Source of the DNA: Fulvia fulva
Taxonomy: Eukaryota; Ascomycota; Dothideomycetes; Mycosphaerellales; Mycosphaerellaceae
DNA: 64,000 nt
Assembly: GCF_020509005.1 (NCBI RefSeq)
Contig: NC_063016.1
Coordinates: 4,464,001-4,528,000, forward strand
Direction: 5' to 3'
Shown here: positions 32,875 through 43,402 of the stretch, one piece after another
Position numbering within the stretch: position 1 is the stretch's first letter
Layout: each line of letters starts with the position of its first letter
Position numbers and translations under genes: made by a program
Notes under the pieces: model-generated
What the model was told of the DNA's origin: nothing
Seen by the model: the letters and a program-made list of their open reading frames with translations, nothing else
The model's database searches: none

Positions 32875-34797
32875 GCTATTGGGCGTATGGGCATGAAGTC
32901 AAGTCAACTCAGCAGCTCATGGCTCGTACTCATCGCAGAAAGTGTGGCGGTGCAAGACACGTCTAGCCTGTCGGCTCGTGTGAAGTTCATGAGCAGGCAT
33001 GCATCGGTTCGGATGTTCAGGGAGCAGGCATCTGCGAAGATCTTCTTGGGATCAAGGCGGTACATTCGGGCTTTGTCCAGAAGCCAAAGGCGGTCTAGAT
33101 TGGCCTTTCGGTTGCTCTACAAGTAGCAACCCACTGCTAGGCTGGGATAGCTGTTTTGCTGACTGGGGTGATGACCAATATGCAAGATGGAGGAGTCGAA
33201 GCTACGAGCTTTGCGCTGACGACGATAACACTATCGAGAGCCTGAGCAGCAGCAGCGAGTCGCGACACACATGCGTAACGGGAAGGCTTGGCTAATCCTC
33301 AGATGTCATATTTCATCAGATAACGAGCTTTCATGACTCGTCGAACCTCAAAGCTCACCAACACCATTCCCTCTTCTGCCTTACCTCACATACGCTACAC
33401 ATACACTTAAGACCCGCACGCAGATAGGCAAGTACACATTCCCATTACGTTGAATACGTTCCATGTATCCAACAGCCAACCGTAATAAGCGCATACAGTG
33501 TAACTTGGCTATAGCAGTAGCTTCGTACAAGCCCGGCAATATCGTTACGAGGCGAATATCGTTATGGCCAGCGCTAAGATTAAGCGGAAGGGGTACCTGC
33601 CGGCAGGTCCTCGCTGTCGATACCGAATCAAGACTATATTGCTTCCCCGGAGCGACCGGGTAACGATATTGTAGTGGAGGCTACCCCTGTTAGTTGGCAA
33701 GACTTCACGATATATCGCTATATCGTTACAGCCTGCAAAAGCCGTTTTGTTTTGAAGATCTATCGGTATATCGCCGATTATCGTTACTCCGATTATCGCT
33801 ATAGCCAAGTTACACTGTATGCAGCTTCGCGGAAAGTCAAAGCTGGCTTGACTGACGCAGCGCAATACCTACGAACGGCAATACTGCTTACATGTACTGT
33901 CTTCAGCTAGCGAGTCAGGCATTATCTTGTGAGACGATTGTAATATCACTTCGAAGCAGGATCGAGTGAATTTGTCCTTCAATCAGCTCATGCAAACAAA
34001 GAGAACTGTCGCTGTCAGCGCAGTTAGGCGCAACCCGTACAATTGTCTACTCATAAGAGATGATGATAGTTTTCCATACCGCGCCAGCACTAAATGCACG
34101 CCCTCAGCCAACAACAGTATGCGCTAAACGAGCCATCAATGTCACTATGTTCTCCTTCCATCTCGTCTTTCGGGTAGTGATACCCACCTCCCCATTCCCT
34201 TGCCGCCCCAAGCATTTCATGCATTCGATCGTGCCACCTTTCGTGTCCCGCAAGAAAGATGCACGCTCCTCCCGGCATGCCTGCGTACATGCTGTTTACC
34301 GATACAATCCAAGAGCAATGCTGTAGTTGAGAACAAAAAGCAGTACAGTAGAGACCCACACCCAAGCGGCCCAGTCGTGTGGAGAGGCCCATGATATTGA
34401 TGATGTCTGACGTTTAGTGGTGGTGCGTAACAATGATCGCAAGTGCTGTTATGATCAAAGGTCCAGAGCACGCTATGCTGATACGTCTCGCTCCGACCGC
34501 CTTGTATATGACCGATATGGTCCGGTATCGTAGAAGTGAATCGAGTGGGAAGTGCAGATAACGCCGAGTTGTAATAGATTCCGGAGTTTCTGCCCATGTG
34601 ATATCGGAGTCGCGCAAAAGGGGGAATCTCGCGCGATGGAAAGAACAAACACCAAGCCACCGATGATATATGCCGCGAAAAAGTTTCCATGCGCCGATTG
34701 TGCGGTAAGAAGTTGCTTCAGTAAGACGTGATCGCGTGGAGATGTCGTTAAAGGAGTGCCACGAGGTCGTCGGAAGGAGAAGACTGAGCGGCCTCCG
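32875..34797. other. Intergenic region holding a MITE
   Basis: This is between the STRAP-like stop and the whi3 stop (convergent). Apart from the inverted-repeat element at 33494-33819 I find no supported gene. Confidence 0.5.
33494..33819. mobile_element. MITE-like element with perfect terminal inverted repeats and TA flanks
   Basis: The 25 bases at 33491-33515 are the exact reverse complement of those at 33798-33822. The element probably begins CAGTGTAACTTGGC and is bounded by TA on both sides, with outermost bases GCA/TGC that also pair. A TA target and a CAGTG terminus fit the Tc1/mariner-pogo superfamily. The interior (~280 bp) has no ORF but contains many TATCGTTA-like words. A second internal inverted repeat is CAATATCGTTAC near 33537 and its complement near 33662. 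It is non-autonomous. Confidence 0.8.
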
Positions 34798-36726
34798 CTA
34801 ACGGCCGTTCTGGCAGTTGTGGTAGTTACAACCGTTCAATTGGTTGTTGCCGTTCTGATAAAAGGAGTCGTTCGATTGCGTGTGCTGTCCGTTTTGAAAA
34901 TCTGAGTTCGTTCGACTGTAGTGGTGCTCGTTCCGATGGTCCTGTCCGTTCGTCTGAGCATAGTTCTGCCCGTTCTGGTATTGTTCCTGCTGGCTAGTAG
35001 AGTAGCTCCTGCGGCTGTCTTTGCCAAATGTACCATTGCCTAGGGACGGGGGTACACCCCCTGAAAAATTGCCCCTAGGAGCCATCTGGGCCATGTAGTC
35101 GGCCGATGGCGCACTGAATGGGTTACTGAACATGCTGTCCATGGCGCCTGTCGGAGGCGAGCGATACTGAACGGCACCGTTGCCGTTGATGAAGTTGGAC
35201 GGAGAGCCGAGGCCTGGTGGAGGGCCAGAGACAGCGCTCATTCCTCCGAACCCAGGAGACATGGCTTGAGGCGACATAACGGCGTTTGGCCCTAGGCCAT
35301 TCGTCTGCCCTGCGCGAACACCCAGAGGGTTCTTCGAGAAGCTCAATCGAATCCCCCCTTTCACGCTGTTGTGCAATGGGTGCCCGTATAGGTCGTTGAG
35401 AGCCTTTGTTGCAAAGGAGACATCTTCGAATTCGACGAAGCACATTGGCCCATTCTGCTTAGTCCTGAAGCAGAGTCTTCTGTATCCACGCTGCTTTGTG
35501 AACAATGTCTTCAGCTCATCCTCGGATGTGTCTATTGGAAGATTGCCCACGTAGAGCGTGTTGCAAGGCGGGTTCTGGTCGGCAGGATTGACAGGCGGAT
35601 ACTGCACCTTCGGGTAGTTTGACATGTATGAGCTAAGTTGGCCTGCACTCTGTTCGTTGGTGGGGTGCACTGCAGGCCCTTGGCCTTGCATAGGGTTCGG
35701 TCTGGGCGAATTGTAGCCATTTGCAACAGGACTTCCAAGATGGTGGACGCCGCTTGAGGCACCGCCCAAGGAGAGGCTGCCAAAGCGACCCACCGGGGTC
35801 GATGGGCTGGTGACTCTGCGTCCGGCAGGCTGCTGGCCACTCTTGGCATAAGCCACCGGATCTTTGAGTAGTTCGCCGGTCTCGTCATCACCGTTGTCGT
35901 CGTTGATCATCGACTTGCCGCTCACACGGTGGGTTCCATTGACGCCATTCGCGAGTGGTGACTGGGGAGAGAACAGGTTTTGATAGTGCGCACTGTTCTC
36001 AGGTAGTGGAAAGTCGCCAGTGGCTCCAGAATTCGGCGTTGGCAGAGATGGTGAGATCTTGTCGCCGGGCTGGAGTGCACTGTTGAACCTCGACCTTCCC
36101 GGCGGTCCATTTCCTGAGCTAGCAGACGACGTAGAGCTAGTCTGCGTGCGTGATGTGAGGCCATCAATGGTGTTGCGCCGCTCAAAGGCGCCCATTGCAC
36201 TGGCGTTGTGTGCCGATACGATCATGTTCGCCTCCTTGGTCGCGTTCGGCTTGCCGTGCAGTTTCTGCTGCGCATCCAACGCACCTGCTGGAGACTCGAA
36301 GTATGCAATGGCCGTAGCGTAACCGTTGTCGTCTGGATATGGCGAGTGGGTGAAGTCTGCTTGAAGAAGCTCTTCTGCAAAGAGTAGCATGCTATTGAGT
36401 GCTGCAGAATCGATCGTTGGTGGCAGTCTGCGAATCAATACTGCAGGGGCATGGCGTAATTCCACTCCAAAGCTGACCGGGTCGGAGGCACTGGGCACAA
36501 GTGCGGGCAGGTTACCACCTTTGCGATCCAAGGGATGTCGTTCAGCCGTGGGTGAAGTGGCATAGATCTGCGCGGTACCACCGGTGGTGGATGGCGGACC
36601 AAAGATGTCCGATCTGAAAGATGGCGTTGGCGGAGACGTACTGGCCGTGTTGTATGCGTTGCGTGAATACATGGCTGCTTGCTGGGAGCGGCTGTTGCTA
36701 TTGGATGGCTTCGGCGGATCGCCCAT
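34798..36726 (-). CDS. whi3: Whi3-type RNA-binding protein
   Basis: Cytoplasmic RNA-binding regulator; in yeast and Ashbya Whi3 binds G1-cyclin and other mRNAs and forms condensates. Single exon. The ATG at 36726 gives 642 aa ([16 protein letters not shown]). A degenerate RRM-like segment lies at about residues 90-165 ([17 protein letters not shown]). The diagnostic C-terminal RRM at about 380-470 reads [20 protein letters not shown] and [21 protein letters not shown], followed by [15 protein letters not shown]. The linker is Ser/Pro/Gly-rich. The last ~60 residues are a prion-like Asn/Gln/Gly/Tyr tract. A 3.2-kb gene-poor region lies upstream. Confidence 0.93.
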   Translation of the reverse strand: MGDPPKPSNSNSRSQQAAMYSRNAYNTASTSPPTPSFRSDIFGPPSTTGGTAQIYATSPTAERHPLDRKGGNLPALVPSASDPVSFGVELRHAPAVLIRRLPPTIDSAALNSMLLFAEELLQADFTHSPYPDDNGYATAIAYFESPAGALDAQQKLHGKPNATKEANMIVSAHNASAMGAFERRNTIDGLTSRTQTSSTSSASSGNGPPGRSRFNSALQPGDKISPSLPTPNSGATGDFPLPENSAHYQNLFSPQSPLANGVNGTHRVSGKSMINDDNGDDETGELLKDPVAYAKSGQQPAGRRVTSPSTPVGRFGSLSLGGASSGVHHLGSPVANGYNSPRPNPMQGQGPAVHPTNEQSAGQLSSYMSNYPKVQYPPVNPADQNPPCNTLYVGNLPIDTSEDELKTLFTKQRGYRRLCFRTKQNGPMCFVEFEDVSFATKALNDLYGHPLHNSVKGGIRLSFSKNPLGVRAGQTNGLGPNAVMSPQAMSPGFGGMSAVSGPPPGLGSPSNFINGNGAVQYRSPPTGAMDSMFSNPFSAPSADYMAQMAPRGNFSGGVPPSLGNGTFGKDSRRSYSTSQQEQYQNGQNYAQTNGQDHRNEHHYSRTNSDFQNGQHTQSNDSFYQNGNNQLNGCNYHNCQNGR

Positions 36727-39700
36727 CGCGTCCACTACACCGGTAGAGCGATGTCGAATAGCTAAGTCAAAGATCCTAACGATAGTGCATCAAAGCCCGC
36801 CCACGGTCTGTGGGCAGTGGGCGCGGGGATGCTGGACAGCACACGAGTTCCTCTGGTCGCCGCGTCGGTGGGAAAACAATGTCGTCGCCTGGCAAGACGT
36901 GTTTCGCAGTGGCAGCGCAGACGAGCATATAGATGCTGATCCACGGACGCAGAGCCGAACAAGCGCGCAATTGTCGGAAGGCGCGCAATGCAGGCGATGT
37001 TATGGGAGCGGGACGGTACCAGTGCGTTGGCAGGAATGCGCCAGGTGGAGGGCCAAGGACCAATGCGTGGGAGGAGAAGATGGATGGAAGGAGCGGAGCC
37101 TCGCGACAAGGCCAGCAGACAAGACACGCGGGCAGGAGGTGGAGGTGGAGGTGTTGTGGTGAGCTGCAGGTCAGGCAGTTTGGCAGGTACGTCGAAGCTG
37201 TCGAGCCGGATCGGGGAGGGGAGGGTCAAAGAGCGCGATCGGAGGACGCGACGAGACTAAGACAAGCGACTGGCGCGCAGTGAGTGCGATGATGCAGCGC
37301 AATAATGCAGTGCAGCGCGGTGTGCTTCACGGCACAGGAGGTGGTGTGAAAGGTGAGGAGGATGTGGATGCGGAAGGCAGACGAACGATGGCACGGCAAG
37401 CAAGCAGGCAGCCCACGGCGCGCAGGGCAGCGCAGCACTTACTTCTGCGTGCGCGTACGGGAACCTTGACGGCGTGAAGGAGTGAAGGTACCAGATGGTC
37501 GGGGCAGGCGCGTTGGCGTTGGACTCGAAGAAAGGCACACGCCCAATCACGATAAGGCCGGCGCGATGGGGCTGTGGCGCATGACACCCCTGCAAACGCT
37601 TGCATTTGGGCGACTGTGGGGTCGCCGCCGGATAAGACAGTTGCAAACTCTCGATTCTACACCACGACGATCGAGAACACTCCGCTCTTGCGATGTGCGT
37701 GCGCTGAGCTGGTGGCTCGTCCGCTATCCAGCAACTCCGACTGCTTGTAGCGATGAGCTGACCCGCTGCTGGGGTCTGTCCTTCACCGACCACGGTCTCC
37801 CAGAAGGTCAGATACACTGCGGCACTAGGGTCGGGGAAGCACTACCGACAAAAGACACTACCCGGCCGGCACATCGCGTGCGGGACTGCAGTCTGCAAGG
37901 CCTTCAGATGACTGCGCCGGTATGTGCCATCGAAGCCTATGACAGCCACATGCATCAACACAGCCATGTTGCGCGATTGCTGGAGCTGCAAGCGCATGTC
38001 GACAATCAGATAAGGTATGACAGTGGGTCAGTGGCGCATCGCAACACTGCAACGGCTGTCGTTGTGCTTCGGCATAGCACGACTTTATACTTTCGTCTCC
38101 AACTAAACTCTGTTCCGCCGTGGTCACTGGTGACATGCCATTGTGATTGGTGGTGGCCTCCTGAGCGTGACCGACTCTGCTCTTCACAACGGTTCGTGCC
38201 GGGAGCGACGACAAGCTGACCAGCAGGAATATGCAGCATCTCAATCCAGTCACCGAGGCCTGCAGAGCTCGAGAGCGACTCGGCCCACACACACCAGCCT
38301 TTATACTTTCGCGCCGCAACTCCCCAAGCATCACGCCTTCCAAGGTTGCTGTTGCTGTCCCGCTGAGAAGTCAGCAAGATGCCACCCACCGTCCAGCACA
38401 CCACTGTGCACCATTTCTGGGCCGGCATTTCACTTTCAAGCACTGGGGCCAAGGATTCCAGCTCCAGAGGAACGGGGTGGCACTTCATGCACCTGGCCAA
38501 TCAGGTGGTCCAAGAAGGCGACATCTCTGCCGCCTTTCGTGAATCGGCTTGTCGCGAACGATACTATTGCGCTAGTGCCCGCAGCCCTTGTGCCACTCGT
38601 AAGCGTGCTTTCACGGTGTGCTTCACCCTGCCTTGAAAGCTGCCTACAAAGGACACACACATGCGACTAATGCGCCCATTGCGCCCTCACCGACTACTCT
38701 GCCAGTGACTCGCGTCCCGGTCAGCTCACGGGACCAGGGTCGGTCGCACAAACTCCGGTCACACCAAAGCAGCGAAACTTGGAAACAAATGCCAAACGAT
38801 GCCTGTGCAACCACAACCTCGAACTCGTGGCCCCCGGCTACCTGCAGGACTTTTAAGGTAAGGTAGGTACGCCCCTGTGCCGGGTGCCCTTCGTTGCGGG
38901 ACATGCTGTCGAAGTCAATCTCTTGGGATCCATGTTGCCTTCACATTGGCCCGCCTCGACGCTGTGGTTGTACATACGAGAACGAACACACGTGTTGATT
39001 GTCGCACAACAGCGGGGAGCAGTCGCCGGCAACTTGCTGCTTGTACAGCATGCTCTCGTGGCCGCGCAATACATGCTGTGATACCCTCGGCTTTTGTTTG
39101 GTTGTCGTCAGATATTCATACGTGTGGGACAGACTCATGTAATGCGGCAGCATTGAGGACTCAACGGAGCGTATGGATCTCGGCGTCGCACCCTGTGCAA
39201 GTCACCAACAAGCACGGCATGCACGAGTTCGGCATAGATCCCCACGAGGGATCTCATGTACAAAGGCGAACCCATTGCACTCAGTTAGTGATTGCGCCAC
39301 GGCGTGGGTCAAGATGCTCTCACATGCCTCTGTGATCGACGATCCTCTTGTTGGAAGACTCCATGGCTGTGGTCTGGAAGTATTGACAAACACCTCGCTG
39401 GTGGTGGCAGCGGCTACATACCATCACTTCTTTGGCACTCCCAGACTAGCTTTCTTCTCATCACTAGCATCGGATGTGCTTTGACTTGATGTTTCCGCCT
39501 TGCTCTCTATCTTGATGTCGAACGTATCCTTTCCGATGCCAGCAGATGGCAAAGGTGAGCTTAAATTCATCATGTACACTTTCCTTGAGTAGATCTGAAC
39601 GAACCGTTGATGTGATTACACTGCTAAACTAAAGACTCCTCCATCTTTCCTATGTGTTTGAATGATAAGCTCCACGTATTCTATGTGTTTTGTGGATTAC

Positions 39701-39919
39701 TGTCGCATATGTCCAAAAAGGCGCTAGCGCAGCCCCGCACGGGCCGCAGTGAGCGCATGTGATTGCACAATTCTGATTGCCAACCTTCCCAACAGCTGTA
39801 CAACGAGTCTATCCGCCGACGTACTACATTATCAACAGTCTCAAACCCAGTGCCTTTGGTCTCTGCAAGGCGGCTTATTAAAGCGCAAAAAGAAAGGTCT
39901 GGGGACTTTGTATAGGAAT
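36727..39919. other. 3.2-kb gene-poor region upstream of whi3
   Basis: No ORF here shows recognisable protein character; most start at non-ATG codons or overlap in several frames. The part nearest whi3 (36780-37260) is G-rich on the + strand. The 13-mer CTTTATACTTTCG occurs near 38084 and again near 38298. The region may be a long leader or promoter, or harbour non-coding RNA. Confidence 0.4.
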
Positions 39920-40124
39920 AGCCGAAGGTGGGGCTCGAACCCTTGAGATGCGTCAGATTGATGTTGTAGGTTTGCGAGATTCGGTATGAACATACCACGA
40001 CTATTTGCACGTTAGTGGGGACTTCGCAAGAGTAGTGCTGGTGGTGATGACCAACCCTTGAGGTTTCTGAGACTGCGAAAGCCGTCATAAGAGCCACACG
40101 CTCTACCGATTGAGCTACCCCGGC
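39920..40124 (-). tRNA. tRNA-Lys(CTT)-like gene with a long interruption (possibly a pseudogene)
   Basis: Minus strand. The 5' part at 40124-40088 reads GCCGGGGTAGCTCAATCGGT and onward: acceptor strand, D arm GCTC/GAGC, and an anticodon loop CTCTTA (anticodon CTT). The 3' part at about 39955-39920 has the T loop GGTTCGAGCCCC and the acceptor 3' strand CTTCGGC, which pairs with GCCGGGG including two G-U pairs. Between them are about 130 bp, much longer than a usual tRNA intron. A T5 run at 39891-39887, 29 bases downstream, could terminate Pol III. Against function: the anticodon stem does not pair well and the T stem has two mismatches at its base. CTCAAGGGTT occurs twice in the span, so duplication is possible. 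Confidence 0.5.
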
Positions 40125-40867
40125 AATGGGGTTGTTGATGAGGGCAATGTGACCCTAATCAGTTATGCCGCCTGTACAGAATTGTGGAGGAATACTGGCA
40201 TAGACCCCCACTTCTCTACGTGCTTTCCATGCCCTTTGAAGTGCCTGGAAGGTGTGTAGACTGGTAGGTCACTATGCTGTCCTCGGAAGAAGATATTGCC
40301 AAGACGACCCTACTGCACAGCCTGAAGCAAATGAGAGCTCGTGTTCGACATATTGCCAGAAGAAACTCACGAACACTGGAACAGACTGAGCACTGGTCCG
40401 TTGTATAATCTTTCCCGGTTACGAGAAGGTAGGGTGGTACTCGTATGGAATGCATGGGCCAGATTGATAGCTTGCCGGACCAGACTTAGCTTTAGACACA
40501 CATTTGGTGGACTTTGAGTCTTCACAACGATGTGATCAAGCACAAGTAGGCCTATCACAGCAGAACGAACGATAGTAACAGCCGCTCCGGCTTACACCAA
40601 CATAGATGTACCGCAGTACCCCATTGAAGACAAATTACGCCTTACAAGTGCCACAATAGCCAGTAGAAGAGATTGAGAGAAAGAGATGCAGTGACTGGTC
40701 GGAATTGGTATCATTCATTGCCCGTGCTGTATTTATGACTCCAGCACCAACGCCACGCCAATGCTCCTCCTGTAGACCACGATGTAGGCCCATAGAACAT
40801 GGCAGCTCGCTGCAGCAGACATGCGAATCGTGACCGAACCCATTGCACCAGTTGTCCCGCGAATCGT
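40125..40867. other. Spacer between tRNA-like gene and RPS24
   Basis: This is the RPS24 3' flank and the region upstream of the tRNA-like gene. No coding gene is supported. Confidence 0.5.
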
Positions 40868-41457
40868 CTATTTCTTCTTGTCCTTGGAGGCACCCTTGGT
40901 CTTGGCAGTACCACGGAACTCCTTGGAGCGGTTCTTTCTCTGTTTGCCTAATCACGAAAGCATCATCAGTTATGTTGTCCATGTTACTCGCCACGTCAAG
41001 AAAGACGGGCTCAATCCACCACACATGCAGGGTGCACTCACGCTGCTGTCTCGAGGCCTTCTCGATCTTGTTGGCCTGTCCGTAGCGGACGAGTCTGTAG
41101 TGTGGCTCGAACTTCTTCATGGCCTCGGCGGAATCGTAGAGGAGGGCGAAGCCGGTGCTCTTGCCGCCACCGTACTGGGTGCGGAAACCGAAGACGGAGA
41201 CCTGGTCCTTGGAGACCTTGTAGAGCGTGGAGAGCTTCTCGCGGAGCTCATCCTTGGAGACGTTGGCACGCGATGGGTGGAGGACGTCACTATTGGGAAG
41301 ATGTATCAGTTTCTGCCATGGGTGGTGATGTTTGCGTTTCGCGGTGGCGGTGGTGGTGGACAATGGGTGGTGTTACGCACACGACCATCTGCTTGCGGCC
41401 CAGGAGGGGGTTGCGGATGAACTTGCGCGTGCGCAGGGTCACTTGGCCTTCCGACAT
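40868..41457 (-). CDS. RPS24: 40S ribosomal protein S24 (eS24)
   Basis: Small-subunit ribosomal protein. Exons are 41457-41381, 41289-41042 and 40947-40868, giving 134 aa, the expected size. The start [20 protein letters not shown] is standard; then comes [20 protein letters not shown], the core [20 protein letters not shown], and the basic tail [17 protein letters not shown]...SKDKKK. Introns of 91 bp (GTGCGT...CAATAG) and 94 bp (GTGAGT...GATTAG) interrupt it. The gene is divergent from the methyltransferase gene with 437 bp between. Confidence 0.97.
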
Positions 41458-41894
41458 GATTGCGATTGATGGATGTCGTCGTCGGTGGGTGTCGTGTTAT
41501 CGAGTGAGCGCTCGCCTGGCTTCGTCTTCATAGATCGAGGTTCGTCCAGTCGCTCCTTCCGCTGAATTTCGTGCCTCCGCTTGCCAAGCGCGCTAAATCG
41601 CGAAAAAGCTAAAAAGTGGAATGCCTGAGGCAAGCGGGACATCAAAGATCTCATGCTGTTTCACAACATCGTCGCCTTCGCACCTTCATCTCGTATATCA
41701 AGTTGCGTTTTTGCCCGTCTTCGCGCATCGAGATTGTGTGTCAACGTTGAAAAGCCACCTTTCAGTCCCCAATCGCGAATCGAAGGCCATCTGCGCGTGG
41801 TTGGAACAGCAGCTCACGGCTGCGTTGCCTAACGGATCTTGATACCACAAGGAATACTTCTTCGATACCACCAGAGAACCGTATCATAGCCGTC
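41458..41894. other. Divergent promoter, RPS24 / EFM3-like gene
   Basis: 437 bp shared upstream region of a ribosomal-protein gene and a translation-factor methyltransferase gene. I see no clear TATA box or other site. Confidence 0.45.
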
Positions 41895-43114
41895 ATGATG
41901 GATCCACAGCTTCTTCTCTTCCGAAGACAGTATCTACAGCTTTTCGAGCCCGACTTCCTGGCCTGGCCACCCAAGCAACTGTTGAGAGATCCAGCCGTGC
42001 AGTCATGGTTATATGCGAATCTCTTCAATATCGACAGGAACTCCAAGCTACCACCGGAACGCTATCAGCTTCGAGTACTCAAGCCACTACTTGCCAAGAT
42101 CGAACAGTCTATTGAGGATCCTGAGGAGGATGTAGGTGAAAGTCATCTTCTTTGTCCCGTCATACGTCCTTACTCTCTCTTGCATTACTTTCTGATGCGC
42201 TTTGACTTTGGTAGGAAATATCAGACGATCTTATGTCACATCTGTCTACTTTGATCACATCAGGCTTGCCTGCAGAAAGTACAGCGGTACAGCAGAAGTC
42301 CTATGTGACCTTTACATGCTTGCCACCTAATCAGTCAGGTTACGATGTAGAGAAGGTTGAGCCGACTGTGACACTGCTGGAGCGACGACATTTAATATCA
42401 GGATCCCTCACCACTGGATTCAGGACTTGGGAAGCTGCTCTGCATTTGGGCTCGTACCTTCTGACGCCAGCAGGACAGAATATCATCAAGGACAGATCTA
42501 TCTTGGAGCTAGGAGCTGGCACAGGCTTTCTTGCTATACTGGCGGCCAAACATTTGAATGCAAAGCACGTCACTTCCACTGATGGTGACGAGGGTGTGGT
42601 TGAAGCATTGAAAGAGAATTTCTTCCTCAATGGACTCGACGACGAGCAAAAGATCTTCGCAAGTATACTTCGTTGGGGCAGAGGCCTCAAAGGCACCTGG
42701 GTTGAAGAAGATTGTGAAGCGTGGCCTTACGATGTCGTGCTAGGCGCTGATATTGTAAGACTGCTTGTGTCACCCCAGGCATTATCATTCTGACTTGCTC
42801 TAGACATACGACAAGGTCGCGATTTCTGCATTGGTAGCAACGTTGCGCTTGCTTTTCGAGATGCGACCAAGCGTGCATGTCCTGATATCTGGAGCCGTCA
42901 GGAATTTGGACACATTCGAGACGTTTCGACATGCGTGCTGTAAGAATTTCTTTGCTGCAAAAGGTCACATGCCTAACAGTCTTTGGCAGTGCGAAGCAAG
43001 TTCCAGGTCGAGGAGCTTGACTTTCAACCAAAATCCATCCGCGAACAGACCTCGCTCTTCTATGCGAAGGCTGTGCCGTTGAAGATACTGTCGATCAAGG
43101 CTCCAACTACATAG
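41895..43114 (+). CDS. Protein-lysine methyltransferase, EFM3/FAM86 type
   Basis: SAM-dependent methyltransferase of the METTL21/FAM86 group; the yeast relative Efm3 methylates elongation factor 2. Exons are 41895-42131, 42215-42754, 42804-42939 and 42990-43114, giving 345 aa. The N-terminal FAM86-like helical part (LFRRQYLQLFEPDFLAWPP) precedes the catalytic domain. SAM motif I is ILELGAGTGFLAILAAKH and the post-motif acidic residue is in TSTDGDEGVVEAL. The typical TWEAALHLGSYL entry is also present. ADI-TYDKVAISALVATL spans the third exon join. The first donor is GTAGGT at 42132, which keeps frame (PEED-EISDDLM). Introns are 83, 49 and 50 bp. Confidence 0.88.
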
Positions 43115-43402
43115 CGTCAGGTCAGAACTGAAACCCAAGACCTTCAATGCCGCTGCTCGGATACGCAGGTACGTGTTCCAAGTTGGCGCCAGATCCTGGG
43201 CGGCTAAGCATTACTGCGGCGCAGTCTTCAACTTTGCACCTGTAGCCGCTAGCATCATTGGGTCGCACCTCATCTTGAGAAATGTACGCCGCACTAAATA
43301 TTGCGATGGCGACTATGGTCGACGATATAATGATGGGCATGGCAGCCCATGGTTGTCGTCTATCATCCGCAGCTTTCATCTATTTCCATCATCTCTTACA
43401 TT

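Noticed and set aside
37482..38670. Overlapping ORFs of 175-245 codons in the whi3 upstream region
   Set aside because: Several frames and both strands are open at once, as expected from GC-rich non-coding DNA; no family features.
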